A DNA stretch of 64,000 nt from assembly GCA_029961105.1 (NCBI GenBank), contig JASBVO010000008.1, forward strand, positions 124,001-188,000, written 5' to 3'. Positions 54,417-62,648 of this stretch are shown here, in pieces. Each line of letters starts with the position of its first letter. Positions within the stretch are counted from its first letter, which is position 1. Source of the stretch: Micrococcus sp. GTDB taxonomy: Bacteria > Actinomycetota > Actinomycetes > Actinomycetales > Micrococcaceae. The position numbers were made by a program, and so were the translations under genes. The notes below the pieces were generated by a model. It had not been told where the DNA came from. It worked only from the letters and a program-made list of their open reading frames with translations, and did not search any database.

Positions 54417-55730
54417 GACCGAGGGCAGCACCGACAACCGGCGCACCGCATCCTCGATCGCCGCCGGCGGCTTGCAGAAGGCCCAGCGCATCCAGGACCG
54501 CAGCCCTGCCGCACCGGCCTCGCGGCCGCCGTCGGGGTCCATCGTCGCACTGCCGGGCGTGCACAGCGCGCTCACCGGGATGCCCACGACGCCGGCGCGG
54601 GCGGCGAGCGCCTCGGTGGCCGCCGCGGCGTCGTCCACGCCGAGAGGGGCCAGGTCGGTCACCGTGAAGTATCCGGCGGCGGGAACGACCGGGTCGAGGC
54701 CGGCTGCGCCCAGCCCCGCCAGCAGCCGGTCGCGGGCCGCGCGGAACCGGTCGCGCTGCTCTGCCAGGAAGGCGTCGCCGTCGGCCAGGGCCCCGGCGAT
54801 CGCGAGCTGGAAGGCCGGTCCCGTGGAGTACGTCAGGAACTGCTTGACGGCCCGCACGGCCGCCACCAGCTCCGCCGGCCCGGTCACCCAGCCCACCTTC
54901 CACCCCGTCAGGGAGAAGCTCTTGCCGGCCGAGGACACCGTCAGCGTCCGGTCCCAGGCGCCGGGGACGGTGGCGACCGGGTGGTGGCGGCCCTCGTACA
55001 CGAGGTGTTCGTACACCTCGTCGGACAGGATCAGCACCCCGTGCCGGACACAGACCTCGACCAGCCGCCCCAGCAGTCCCGGGTCCGGCACCACGCCCGT
55101 GGGATTGTGCGGGGTGTTGAGGACCACCAGCCGGGTGTCCGGGCCCAGGGCGCGCTCGAGGTCCGCCGGGTCCGGCAGGAAGTGCGGGGGCCGCAGCGGG
55201 ACGGCCGTGAACCGGGCGCCGGCCAGGGCCGTCATGGCGGCGTACGAGTCGTAGTACGGCTCGAACGCCACCACCTGGTCGCCCGGGCCGACGAGGGCCA
55301 GCAGGGCGGCCGCGATGCCCTCGGTGGCCCCGGTGGTCACCAGGACCTGACGGTCCGGGTCCAGGTCCACGCCGTAGTGGCGCCGCTGGTGGGCGGAGAC
55401 CGCCTGGCGCAGGGCGGGCAGGCCCAGGCCGGGGGCATACTGGTTGGCGCGGCCCGCACCGGTCCGGATGGCCTCGGCGGCACGCTCGCGGATCCACGCC
55501 GGCCCGTCCTCGTCCGGGGATCCCTGGCCCAGGTTCACCGCCCCGTGCCGGGAGGCCAGCGCGGTCATGGCCTCGAAGACGGTCGGTGTCGGGTCGTCCC
55601 CGGCCAGCAGGCCGGCCGCGGCGGCGGTGCGCCGCCAGGGCTCGCGGGGTGCGTCCCCGGGCGGGGAGGGGTGTGACGCTGACCCCGGGTCACCCGGTGG
55701 CGGGCCTCCGGCGGCGGATGTGGTTCCCAT
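54405..55730 (-). CDS. fold-type I PLP aminotransferase (class I/II)
   Basis: A 441-residue aminotransferase resembling methionine/glutamine or N-succinyldiaminopimelate (DapC-like) aminotransferases: VNLGQGSPDEDGPAWI, NQYAPGLGLPALRQAVSAHQ, LNTPHNPTGVV, LSDEVYEHLVYEG, Lys270 in SSAGKSFSLTGWKVGW and RWAFCKPPAAIEDAV. The exact substrate cannot be told. The ATG at 55730 is only 24 bp from the divergent coaD start; TACTAT (55744-55739) is 8 bases before it. The longer upstream frame would run through coaD and is rejected. Confidence 0.88.
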   Translation of the reverse strand: MGTTSAAGGPPPGDPGSASHPSPPGDAPREPWRRTAAAAGLLAGDDPTPTVFEAMTALASRHGAVNLGQGSPDEDGPAWIRERAAEAIRTGAGRANQYAPGLGLPALRQAVSAHQRRHYGVDLDPDRQVLVTTGATEGIAAALLALVGPGDQVVAFEPYYDSYAAMTALAGARFTAVPLRPPHFLPDPADLERALGPDTRLVVLNTPHNPTGVVPDPGLLGRLVEVCVRHGVLILSDEVYEHLVYEGRHHPVATVPGAWDRTLTVSSAGKSFSLTGWKVGWVTGPAELVAAVRAVKQFLTYSTGPAFQLAIAGALADGDAFLAEQRDRFRAARDRLLAGLGAAGLDPVVPAAGYFTVTDLAPLGVDDAAAATEALAARAGVVGIPVSALCTPGSATMDPDGGREAGAAGLRSWMRWAFCKPPAAIEDAVRRLSVLPSVLAG

Positions 55731-55754
55731 GGTGCTCCATAGTATGTTCGGTGC
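55731..55754. promoter_or_regulatory. overlapping divergent promoters, aminotransferase / coaD
   Basis: Only 24 bp separate the two start codons. The minus-strand -10 TACTAT (55744-55739) overlaps plus-strand candidates TAGTAT (55740-55745) and TATGTT (55743-55748, 6 bases before the coaD ATG). Both messages would be leaderless or nearly so. Confidence 0.55.
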
Positions 55755-56225
55755 ATGCGCCGCGCCGTCTGCCCCGGATCCTTCGACCCCCTGCACAACG
55801 GCCACGTGGAGGTGATCGCGCGGGCCAGCAACCTCTTCGACGAGGTCATCGTGGCGGTGTCCACCAACTACGCCAAGAGCCACCGCTTCGACCCGGAGAC
55901 CCGGATCGAGATGATCCGGGAGACCGTCTCGTCACTGCAGGGCATCTCGGTGGTGCCGATGGGCGACGGGCTGCTGGCGGAGTTCTGCCGCAAGGCCGGC
56001 GCCAACGCCATCATCAAGGGACTGCGCAACACCACGGACCTGAACTACGAGATGCCGATGGCCGCCATGAACCGTCACCTCACCGGCGTGGAGACCGTGT
56101 TCCTGCCCTCGGACGGCCGCTACGCGCACCTGTCCTCCTCCCTCATCAAGGAGGTCAGCCAGCTCGGCGGGGACGTGTCCCAGTTCGTGCCACGGGCCGT
56201 GATGCGCCGGCTGGTCGAGTCCTGA
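55755..56225 (+). CDS. coaD: phosphopantetheine adenylyltransferase
   Basis: A 156-residue nucleotidyltransferase: CPGSFDPLHNGHVEVIARAS with the HXGH motif at 14-17, MIRETVSSLQGISVV, IIKGLRNTTDLNYEMPMAAM and HLSSSLIKEV. It adenylates 4'-phosphopantetheine in CoA synthesis. Start and length are normal. It is divergent from the aminotransferase gene by 24 bp. Confidence 0.97.
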   Translation: MRRAVCPGSFDPLHNGHVEVIARASNLFDEVIVAVSTNYAKSHRFDPETRIEMIRETVSSLQGISVVPMGDGLLAEFCRKAGANAIIKGLRNTTDLNYEMPMAAMNRHLTGVETVFLPSDGRYAHLSSSLIKEVSQLGGDVSQFVPRAVMRRLVES

Positions 56226-56299
56226 GCCCGGCCCGGCCGGACGCCCCCCGCGACGGTCGCCCGACGCCGGCCGTCACCGTCCCGGTCACCTGAGCGGGC

Positions 56300-56305
56300 T
56301 ATCCT
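56300..56305 (+). promoter_or_regulatory. leaderless -10 box of galU
   Basis: TATCCT, 6 bases before the galU ATG, with no Shine-Dalgarno sequence. Confidence 0.5.
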
Positions 56306-56311
56306 GCCCCC

Positions 56312-57223
56312 ATGACTCCGAGTTCCAAGAACCCCCGCACGCACAAGGCGGTCATCCCCGCCGCCGGCCTGGGCACCCGTTTCCTGCCGGCCACCAAGGC
56401 GATGCCCAAGGAGATGCTCCCCGTGGTGGACAAGCCCGCCATCCAGTACGTCATCTCCGAGGCCCGGGCCGCCGGCCTGGACGACGTCCTGATGGTCACC
56501 GGCCGGTCCAAGCGGGCCCTGGAGGACCACTTCGACCGGGTGCCCGCCCTGGAGCGCACCCTGGAGCTCAAGGGCGACTTCTCCAAGCTGGACAAGATCC
56601 AGGAGGCCACCAACCTCGGGGACATCCACTTCATCCGCCAGGTGGATGCCAAGGGCCTGGGCCATGCCGTGCTGTGCGCCCGGCAGCACGTGGGCGACGA
56701 GCCGTTCGCCGTCCTGCTCGGCGACGACCTGATCGACGAGCAGGACGACCTGCTCAAGCGCATGATCGACGTCCAGCAGGAGAAGGGCGGATCCGTCATC
56801 GCGCTCATGGAGGTCCCGCGCGAGAACATCTCCGCCTACGGCGTCGCCGAGGTCTCCGCCGTGGACGGGGGGCCGGAGGACGTGGTGAAGGTGACCGGGC
56901 TGGTGGAGAAGCCGGCCGCGGAGGACGCCCCGTCCAACCTGGCCGTCATCGGCCGCTACGTCCTGGACCCCGCCGTGTTCCAGATCCTGCAGCGCACCGG
57001 CCCGGGCCGCGGCAACGAGATCCAGCTGACCGACGCCCTCCAGGTGCTCGCCGAGGGCACCGGTGCGGGCTTCGGCGTGCACGCCGTGGTGTTCCGCGGC
57101 AAGCGCTATGACACCGGGGACAAGCTCAGCTACCTCAAGGCCGTCATCGAGCTGGCCAGCGCGCGCGAGGACCTGGGCCCCCAGCTGCGGCCCTGGCTCA
57201 AGAAGTTCGCCCAGGCGTTCTGA
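56312..57223 (+). CDS. galU: UTP--glucose-1-phosphate uridylyltransferase
   Basis: A 303-residue GT-A-fold nucleotidyltransferase: AVIPAAGLGTRFLPATKAMP with the Gly-rich NTP loop near 19-23, KEMLPVVDKPAIQYVISEA, FIRQVDAKGLGHAVLCAR, VLLGDDLID and GNEIQLTDALQVLAE. It makes UDP-glucose, the precursor for glucosylated and uronic acid polymers and the substrate of the ugd product in this window. It probably has its own leaderless promoter and is followed by a strong hairpin. Confidence 0.96.
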   Translation: MTPSSKNPRTHKAVIPAAGLGTRFLPATKAMPKEMLPVVDKPAIQYVISEARAAGLDDVLMVTGRSKRALEDHFDRVPALERTLELKGDFSKLDKIQEATNLGDIHFIRQVDAKGLGHAVLCARQHVGDEPFAVLLGDDLIDEQDDLLKRMIDVQQEKGGSVIALMEVPRENISAYGVAEVSAVDGGPEDVVKVTGLVEKPAAEDAPSNLAVIGRYVLDPAVFQILQRTGPGRGNEIQLTDALQVLAEGTGAGFGVHAVVFRGKRYDTGDKLSYLKAVIELASAREDLGPQLRPWLKKFAQAF

Positions 57224-57265
57224 CCCGCCGGCGGTCGCGCCGGTCACACCGGCCGCACCTCCCTT

Positions 57266-57300
57266 CGCCCGTCCGGCGCCGCCGGCATCCCGGACGGGCG
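57266..57300 (+). terminator. terminator after galU
   Basis: CGCCCGTCCGG (57266-57276) pairs with CCGGACGGGCG (57290-57300) around a 13-base loop, 43 bases beyond the galU stop. No T run follows directly. Confidence 0.6.
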
Positions 57301-57316
57301 GGGACCGGTGCGTCAT

Positions 57317-57345
57317 TTGGCCTGATCGGGCCGAACCGCTAGACT
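57317..57345 (+). promoter_or_regulatory. promoter of the yceD-rpmF-rnc-mutM operon
   Basis: TTGGCC (57317-57322) and TAGACT (57340-57345) are 17 bases apart. Transcription near 57352 would give an 84-base leader before the YceD-family gene. Confidence 0.65.
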
Positions 57346-57435
57346 GGGGAGCCGGTCCTGCGGGTTCTGCCCTGCCCGGATTCCCCATTGGTGGGGTCCG
57401 AACCGTCGTCTACTGTCCATCCGGAAGGAATGCTG

Positions 57436-58035
57436 ATGTCCGCGTCATCGTCCCCGGCTGCCAGCAGCGCGTGGGTGGTCTCCGTCAAGGACCTGGTACG
57501 CAGCCCGGGGTCCATGCGGACCCTGGAGGAGCAGTGGCCGGCCCCCGAGGCACTGTCCACTCCGCTCATCGGCATCCCGGAGCATTCGGCCGTGGACGTC
57601 GAGCTGCGTCTGGAATCGGTCCACGAAGGCATTCTGGTCACCGGCGAGGCGCATGCCGAACTGGTGGGCGAGTGCAGTCGTTGCCTGGACCCGATCCGGG
57701 ACGGGATCACCGTCGACCTGCAGGAGCTGTTCCTCACTGCCGCCCCGGAGGGTGACAGCGACGAAGAGCGCCTGGTGGTCCACGAGACCGTCGATCTGGA
57801 ACCCGTCCTCCGGGACGCCGTGGTGACGGCCCTGCCGTTCCAGCCGGTGTGCCGGGACGAGTGCCAGGGCCTGTGTCCCGAATGCGGCATCCGCCTGGAC
57901 GACGCACCCGCGGACCACGCCCACGAACAGCTGGATCCGCGCTGGGCGGCACTGGCTGCACTGACCAGACCAGCCGAGGCCGGCACCGCCGGTCCGGACC
58001 AGAAGACCTCATCCGACGAGACAGAAGAGAGATAG
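57436..58035 (+). CDS. yceD: YceD/DUF177-family protein (23S rRNA accumulation protein)
   Basis: A 199-residue DUF177 protein with [40 protein letters not shown] and a second Cys cluster [19 protein letters not shown], which may bind metal. Homologues are needed for normal 23S rRNA levels and nearly always precede rpmF. The ATG at 57436 is 6 bases after GGAAGGA; the ATG at 57430 directly abuts that site and is less likely. It ends 2 bases before rpmF. Confidence 0.88.
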   Translation: MSASSSPAASSAWVVSVKDLVRSPGSMRTLEEQWPAPEALSTPLIGIPEHSAVDVELRLESVHEGILVTGEAHAELVGECSRCLDPIRDGITVDLQELFLTAAPEGDSDEERLVVHETVDLEPVLRDAVVTALPFQPVCRDECQGLCPECGIRLDDAPADHAHEQLDPRWAALAALTRPAEAGTAGPDQKTSSDETEER

Positions 58036-58037
58036 CC

Positions 58038-58241
58038 GTGGCAGTTCCGAAGCGGAAGATGTCCCGTTCCAACACCCGTGCACGCCGTTCGCAGTGGAAG
58101 GCCACCGTGCCCCCGCTGGTGAAGTCCGTGGAGAACGGTCGCGTCACCTACCGCCTGCCGCACCAGGCCAAGGTCGTGACCGACTCCGCCGGTACGCCGC
58201 TGTTCCTGGAATACAAGGGCCGCAAGGTCGCCGACGCCTGA
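58038..58241 (+). CDS. rpmF: 50S ribosomal protein L32
   Basis: A 67-residue protein, [20 protein letters not shown] then [11 protein letters not shown] and VADA at the end: a typical L32. It has no CXXC pairs, so it is the zinc-free form. It starts at GTG with AGAAGAGAGA upstream, 2 bases after yceD, and rnc starts one base after its stop. Confidence 0.97.
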   Translation: MAVPKRKMSRSNTRARRSQWKATVPPLVKSVENGRVTYRLPHQAKVVTDSAGTPLFLEYKGRKVADA

Positions 58242-58242
58242 G

Positions 58243-59013
58243 GTGCCCGTGGCACCCAGTCCGTCCGGTCAGCACCGGCCGGCCAAGGCCGGCCGGGTGA
58301 CAACTGAAGACCTGCTCGAGCGTCTCGGGGTCGACATCGACCCCGGGACGCTCGCGCTTGCCCTGACACACCGGTCCTATGCGTACGAGCACGGCGGGCT
58401 GCCGACCAATGAGCGGCTCGAGTTCCTCGGTGACTCCGTGCTCGGCTTCGTCGTCACGGACCACCTCTACCGCACCCACCCGGAGCTGGCGGAGGGGGAC
58501 CTGGCGAAGATGCGCGCCGCCGTCGTGTCCACCCGCGCCCTGGCGTCCGTGGCGCGGTCCATCGGCGTCGGCGATTCCATCCTGCTCGGCGAGGGGGAGA
58601 AGCGCACCCGGGGCCGGGACAAGGACTCGATCCTCGCCGACACCATGGAGGCGCTGATCGGCGCCGCCTACGTGGACCTCGGACTGGAAGCCGCCCACGG
58701 CCTGGTGCACCGGTTCGTCGTCCCGCTGCTGGACGACGCCTCGGCCATGGGTGCGGGCACCGACTGGAAAACGTTCATCCAGGAGGCCGCCGCCAGCGGG
58801 GACCTGGGCGGTATCGAGTACCGCATGGAGTCCGCCGGCCCGGACCATGACAAGGTCTTCACCGCCACCCTGGTGATCGGCGGCATCGACTACGCCTCGG
58901 CCTCCGGCGGCTCCAAGAAGGAGGCCGAGCGACTGGCCGCCGCCCGGTCCTGGGAGCGGGTGTCCGCCGCCGCCCAGGCCCGTACCGCACCGCCGGCGGG
59001 CGCCGGTGCCTGA
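58243..59013 (+). CDS. rnc: ribonuclease III
   Basis: A 256-residue protein with the RNase III signature [12 protein letters not shown] at 56-67, [15 protein letters not shown] with the second acidic cluster, and a C-terminal dsRNA-binding domain ([38 protein letters not shown]). It cleaves double-stranded RNA in rRNA processing and mRNA decay. A GTG two codons downstream is an alternative start. It overlaps mutM by 8 bases. Confidence 0.96.
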   Translation: MPVAPSPSGQHRPAKAGRVTTEDLLERLGVDIDPGTLALALTHRSYAYEHGGLPTNERLEFLGDSVLGFVVTDHLYRTHPELAEGDLAKMRAAVVSTRALASVARSIGVGDSILLGEGEKRTRGRDKDSILADTMEALIGAAYVDLGLEAAHGLVHRFVVPLLDDASAMGAGTDWKTFIQEAAASGDLGGIEYRMESAGPDHDKVFTATLVIGGIDYASASGGSKKEAERLAAARSWERVSAAAQARTAPPAGAGA

Positions 59014-59926
59014 GCTGCCCGAGGTGGAGGTGGTCCGCCGGGGACTGGAACGCTGGGCCGCCGGCCGGACGGTCTCGGCCGTGGAGGTCCTCGACGCCCG
59101 GTCCGCCCGCCGTCACGACGCCGGCCCCGCCGACTTCACCGAGCGGCTCACCGGGGCGCGCCTGGCCGTGCCCGAACGGCGGGGCAAGTACCTCTGGATC
59201 CCGCTGTCCGGTCCCGGCCCGCTGACCGGTGCCCTGGTGGCCCACCTGGGCATGAGCGGACAACTGCTGGTGAACGAGCCCGGGGACACCGACCCGAGGC
59301 ACCTGCGGATCCGGCTGCTGCTCGAGCCGGTCGAGGACGGCGAGGACCGCTCCCGGGAGCTGCGCTTCGTGGACCAGCGGATCTTCGGCGGGCTGTTCGT
59401 GGACGCCCTCGTCGAGGCCGTAGACCGTCCCGGACAGTTGCTGCCGGCCTCCGTGGCCCACATCGGCCGCGACCCGCTGGACCCGGCCTTCGACCCCGAG
59501 GCGGTGCACTCCCGGCTTCGCCGACGAAAGACCGGGCTCAAGCGCGCGCTGCTGGACCAGGCACTGGTCTCCGGCATCGGCAACATCTATGCCGATGAGG
59601 CGCTCTGGCGCGCCCGGCTGCACTACGCCAGGCCCACCGAGACGCTGAACCGCACCGAGTCGGGACGGTTGTTCGAGGCCGTGCGCGAGGTCATGGAGGA
59701 GGCGCTGGCCCAGGGCGGGACCAGCTTCGACTCGCTCTACGTGAACGTCAACGGGGACTCCGGGTACTTCGACCGGTCCCTGAACGTCTACGGGCGGGCC
59801 GGGCAGCCCTGCCGTCGCTGTGCCCGGCAGGGGCGGGAGTCGATCGTGGTCCGGGAGCGGTTCATGAACCGGTCATCGGCGTACTGTCCCCGGTGCCAGC
59901 CGGTCCCGCGACGGGCCCGTTGGTGA
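59006..59926 (+). CDS. mutM: formamidopyrimidine-DNA glycosylase
   Basis: A 306-residue Fpg/Nei enzyme. It starts [16 protein letters not shown] after the initiator, so the catalytic Pro and Glu follow Met removal. It has [34 protein letters not shown], the helix-two-turn-helix and a C-terminal zinc finger ([12 protein letters not shown], then YCPRC). It removes 8-oxoguanine and has AP-lyase activity. It starts inside the end of rnc, indicating coupled translation, and ends the yceD operon. Confidence 0.96.
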   Translation: MPELPEVEVVRRGLERWAAGRTVSAVEVLDARSARRHDAGPADFTERLTGARLAVPERRGKYLWIPLSGPGPLTGALVAHLGMSGQLLVNEPGDTDPRHLRIRLLLEPVEDGEDRSRELRFVDQRIFGGLFVDALVEAVDRPGQLLPASVAHIGRDPLDPAFDPEAVHSRLRRRKTGLKRALLDQALVSGIGNIYADEALWRARLHYARPTETLNRTESGRLFEAVREVMEEALAQGGTSFDSLYVNVNGDSGYFDRSLNVYGRAGQPCRRCARQGRESIVVRERFMNRSSAYCPRCQPVPRRARW

Positions 59927-59951
59927 TCACGCCGCCGTCCCGGCCGGGCGA

Positions 59952-59957
59952 TACCAT
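59952..59957 (+). promoter_or_regulatory. -10 box of the LCP gene
   Basis: TACCAT, predicting a start near 59964 and a leader of about 28 bases that contains AGGAAA before the GTG at 59992. Confidence 0.5.
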
Positions 59958-59991
59958 GGGACGAATCCTCCCGTGTCGTTAGGAAACACCT

Positions 59992-61269
59992 GTGTCCTCA
60001 CCTGACCCCGGTCAGTATGCGCCCCGACGCCTGGCGCACGCCCCCACACGGCGCCGCCGCACCGTGCGCAACGCCCTCCTGGTGGGCGGCGCCCTGGTGG
60101 TGGTCGTGCTCATCGTCGTGGGCGTCTACGTCGCCTCGATCGCCACGGCCTTCAACGACAAGCGCCAGACCGTGGACGCCGGCATCGCCACCCAGGCCGC
60201 GCTCGACGACGGTGCGCTCAACGTGCTGCTGCTCGGCTCCGACTCCCGCGGTGAGGGCCTGGACACCGCGGAGAACAAGGGCGAGGACGGGGAGCGCTCG
60301 GACACCATGATGCTGGTCCACATCCCCGAGGACCGGCAGGACGTCTACGTCATGTCCATCGTGCGCGACCTGTGGGTGGAGATCCCCGGCCACGGTGAGC
60401 GCAAGGTCAACGCCGCCCTGGGCCTGGGCGGTTATCCCCTCGTGACCGCCACCATCGAGAACCTCGTGGGGGTGAACATCGACCACCTGGCCGTGATCGA
60501 CTTCGAGGGCTTCAACGGTCTGACCGAGGCCGTGGGCGGCGTGCCGGTCTGCAATCCGCACACCTTCTCCTCCGGACAGATCAATCCCTCCTACTTCCCG
60601 CAGGGCGACATCCTGCTGCAGGGCGCGGACGCCCTGCGCTACGTGCGCGAGCGCAAGGCCTTCCTCGGCGGGGATTTCGAACGCGTGGCCAACCAGCAGC
60701 GGTTCGTCTCGGCCATGGTGGACCAGGTGCTCACCGTGGACACGCTGGCGAACCCGCAGAAACTCACGGCCGTGATCAACGCCATCGTGCCCTTCATCAC
60801 CGTGGACGAGGGCCTCGACGCCGCCACGATCGCCGGCTACGGCCTGCAGCTCAACGGGATCCGCTCCGGGGACATCCACACGTTCACCGTCCCGCACGGG
60901 GCACCCACCGAGGGGCCCGGCGGTGCCTCGATCGTGGAGCAGGATGAGGAGGCGATCGCACAGTTGCGCGAGGCGCTCCAGACCGACACCGTGGACGAGT
61001 ACCTGTCCGGCGGCACCGAGGACGGCCAGGACGGCACCGCAGCCCCGTCCGGCACCGCAGCCCCGTCCGGCACCGCGACGCCGTCCGGAGAGGCCGATGG
61101 GCCGGCGACCGGCCAGGCGACGCCCGGCGAGGACGGCACCGGCACCGACAGCGCCCAGGGCGGGTCGAGCCCGTCCGGCTCGGCGGCCACCGGTGACGGC
61201 GGCACCGGGGCTTCCGGGCAGCCCTCGGCCGAGCCCCCGGCCCCGGCTGACGCCTGCGTGGGGGCCTGA
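59992..61269 (+). CDS. LytR-CpsA-Psr (LCP) family wall-glycopolymer ligase
   Basis: A 425-residue membrane protein. A basic cytoplasmic N terminus (PTRRRRTVRN) precedes one membrane helix (about 27-50, LLVGGALVVVVLIVVGVYVA). The LCP domain has LNVLLLGSDSRGE, RSDTMMLVHIPED, YVMSIVRDLWVEIPGHGERK and LQGADALRYVRERKAFLGGDFERV, whose Asp and Arg residues bind polyprenyl phosphate. It attaches lipid-linked teichoic/teichuronic-type polymers to peptidoglycan. The last about 85 residues are Ser/Thr/Gly/Pro-rich with an 18-bp DNA repeat encoding GTAAPS. The GT gene follows after 3 bases. Confidence 0.92.
   Translation: MSSPDPGQYAPRRLAHAPTRRRRTVRNALLVGGALVVVVLIVVGVYVASIATAFNDKRQTVDAGIATQAALDDGALNVLLLGSDSRGEGLDTAENKGEDGERSDTMMLVHIPEDRQDVYVMSIVRDLWVEIPGHGERKVNAALGLGGYPLVTATIENLVGVNIDHLAVIDFEGFNGLTEAVGGVPVCNPHTFSSGQINPSYFPQGDILLQGADALRYVRERKAFLGGDFERVANQQRFVSAMVDQVLTVDTLANPQKLTAVINAIVPFITVDEGLDAATIAGYGLQLNGIRSGDIHTFTVPHGAPTEGPGGASIVEQDEEAIAQLREALQTDTVDEYLSGGTEDGQDGTAAPSGTAAPSGTATPSGEADGPATGQATPGEDGTGTDSAQGGSSPSGSAATGDGGTGASGQPSAEPPAPADACVGA
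61035..61090. repeat. 18-bp repeat in the LCP gene tail
   Basis: Three copies of an 18-bp unit (GGCACCGCAGCCCCGTCC twice, then a diverged copy) encode GTAAPS/GTATPS in the disordered C-terminal tail. Confidence 0.85.
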
Positions 61270-61272
61270 CGC

Positions 61273-62541
61273 ATGCGCGTCCAGCTCATCACGCACTCCT
61301 ACCTGCCCGAGCGCACCCCGCCCGAGCGGCGGTGGGCCGCCTTCGTCGAGGCCTTCCGCCGCGAGGGCTGGGAGGTCGACGTCGTGGCGCCGCCGGCCGA
61401 TCCCGCGCAGGTGCCCGGGGGATTGCGCGATCGCCCACCGGGGCGCGACGGCGGGGCAGTGCGCCGAGACACCGCCGTCGACGGCCGCCAGGACCAGGGA
61501 CCGCACGGTGAACGAATCCTGCGCACCCTGCGGCTCCCCGCGCTGTCCGGGACCCGCGACGGGCGCTTCCTGGGCCATGTCGTCCATGCCCTGGGCGCCA
61601 TCCCGGTGGCCCTGCGGGCGCAGCGGCCGGACGTGCTGGTGATCACCGTGCCCGCCCTGCCCACCGTCGTCGCCGGCTGGCTGCTGTCCCGGCTGCGGCG
61701 GGTCCCCCTCATCGTGGAGATGCGCGATGCCTGGCCGGACCTGGCCCGGGAGTCGGGGGTCTCGGCGGGGGTGCTGAGCAGGATCATGGAAGCGCTCGTC
61801 ACGGGGACCCAGCGCGCGGCTGACCTGGTGGTCACCGTCACCGAGGGCTTCGCCGAACGCCTGGCCGAACGGGGCATCCACCCGGTCGAGGTGGTGGGCA
61901 ACGGCGTGCCGCTGGAGCGTATCCGGGCCGTGCCGGCCAGGGACCGCGAGGCCGGTGAACTGCACGTGCTCTACCTCGGCAACCACGGTGAGAGCCAGGG
62001 CCTGGAGACCGTCATCCGCGCCGCGGCGCTGACCCGGGACGAAGCCGAGCGCATCGTCGTGCGGCTGGTCGGCTCGGGGACCCGGCGGGAGGCGCTCATG
62101 GCCCTGAACGAGTCCCTGGGCCGGCCGGTGGAGATGCTGGCGGCCGTCCACGGGGCAGAACTGCGGGAGCAGTATGCCTGGGCGGACACGTGCCTGGTGG
62201 CGTTGCGCCCGGACTGGCCCAGCTTCGAGTGGACCATCCCCTCCAAGACCTATGAACTGCTCGCCGTCGGCCGGCACATCACCGGCATCGTCACCGGGGA
62301 GGCGGCCCGGGTGCTGGAGTCCTCCGGCGCCGCGAGCCTGGTGCCCGCGGATCCGGGGGCCCTGGCCGGGCTCTGGCGCCGGCTGGCCGCGGACCCGCGG
62401 AGCACCGCCGTGGACGGCCGGGGACGGGACTGGGTCGGCCGGAACGCAGACCTGTCCGCACTGGGCCGCCGGTTCGTGGGGCTTGCCCGGCAGGCCGCGG
62501 TGCGGGGTGCCGCCGGGGCCAGACCCTATAATCGCCTCTGA
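61273..62541 (+). CDS. GT-B (family 4) glycosyltransferase, WbuB-like
   Basis: A 422-residue GT-B protein. It has an N-terminal Rossmann domain (VQLITHSYLPERTPPERRWA, VITVPALPTVVAGWLLSRLR) and VEMRDAWPDLARESG. The nucleotide-sugar domain has VLYLGNHGESQGLETVIRAA and SKTYELLAVGRHITGIVTGE. It resembles WbuB-type aminosugar transferases. It would add a sugar to a lipid-linked polymer in the cytoplasm. A Gly/Asp/Arg-rich insert (RPPGRDGGAVRRDTAVDGRQ) lies near residue 54-73. It is 3 bases after the LCP gene, so both are probably on one message. Confidence 0.87.
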   Translation: MRVQLITHSYLPERTPPERRWAAFVEAFRREGWEVDVVAPPADPAQVPGGLRDRPPGRDGGAVRRDTAVDGRQDQGPHGERILRTLRLPALSGTRDGRFLGHVVHALGAIPVALRAQRPDVLVITVPALPTVVAGWLLSRLRRVPLIVEMRDAWPDLARESGVSAGVLSRIMEALVTGTQRAADLVVTVTEGFAERLAERGIHPVEVVGNGVPLERIRAVPARDREAGELHVLYLGNHGESQGLETVIRAAALTRDEAERIVVRLVGSGTRREALMALNESLGRPVEMLAAVHGAELREQYAWADTCLVALRPDWPSFEWTIPSKTYELLAVGRHITGIVTGEAARVLESSGAASLVPADPGALAGLWRRLAADPRSTAVDGRGRDWVGRNADLSALGRRFVGLARQAAVRGAAGARPYNRL

Positions 62542-62648
62542 CCGGAATCGCCTGCGGTCCTCGGCCCCGAAGAGCTGCGGACACCATGCCCCACGGTGTT
62601 CCCCGCGGGGTTCGGCCGCCAGGCTCCAGCGACTGAAGGACTTCTTAC
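62527..62648 (+). promoter_or_regulatory. promoter and leader of wecC
   Basis: A consensus TATAAT (62527-62532) lies inside the last codons of the GT gene; the -35 region is weak. A start near 62540 gives a leader of about 109 bases ending in GAAGGA before the ATG. Confidence 0.55.

Noticed and set aside
55731-55883. Upstream extension of the aminotransferase into coaD
   Set aside because: The extra residues are the reverse strand of coaD and do not fit the family; the ATG at 55730 is preceded by a -10 box.
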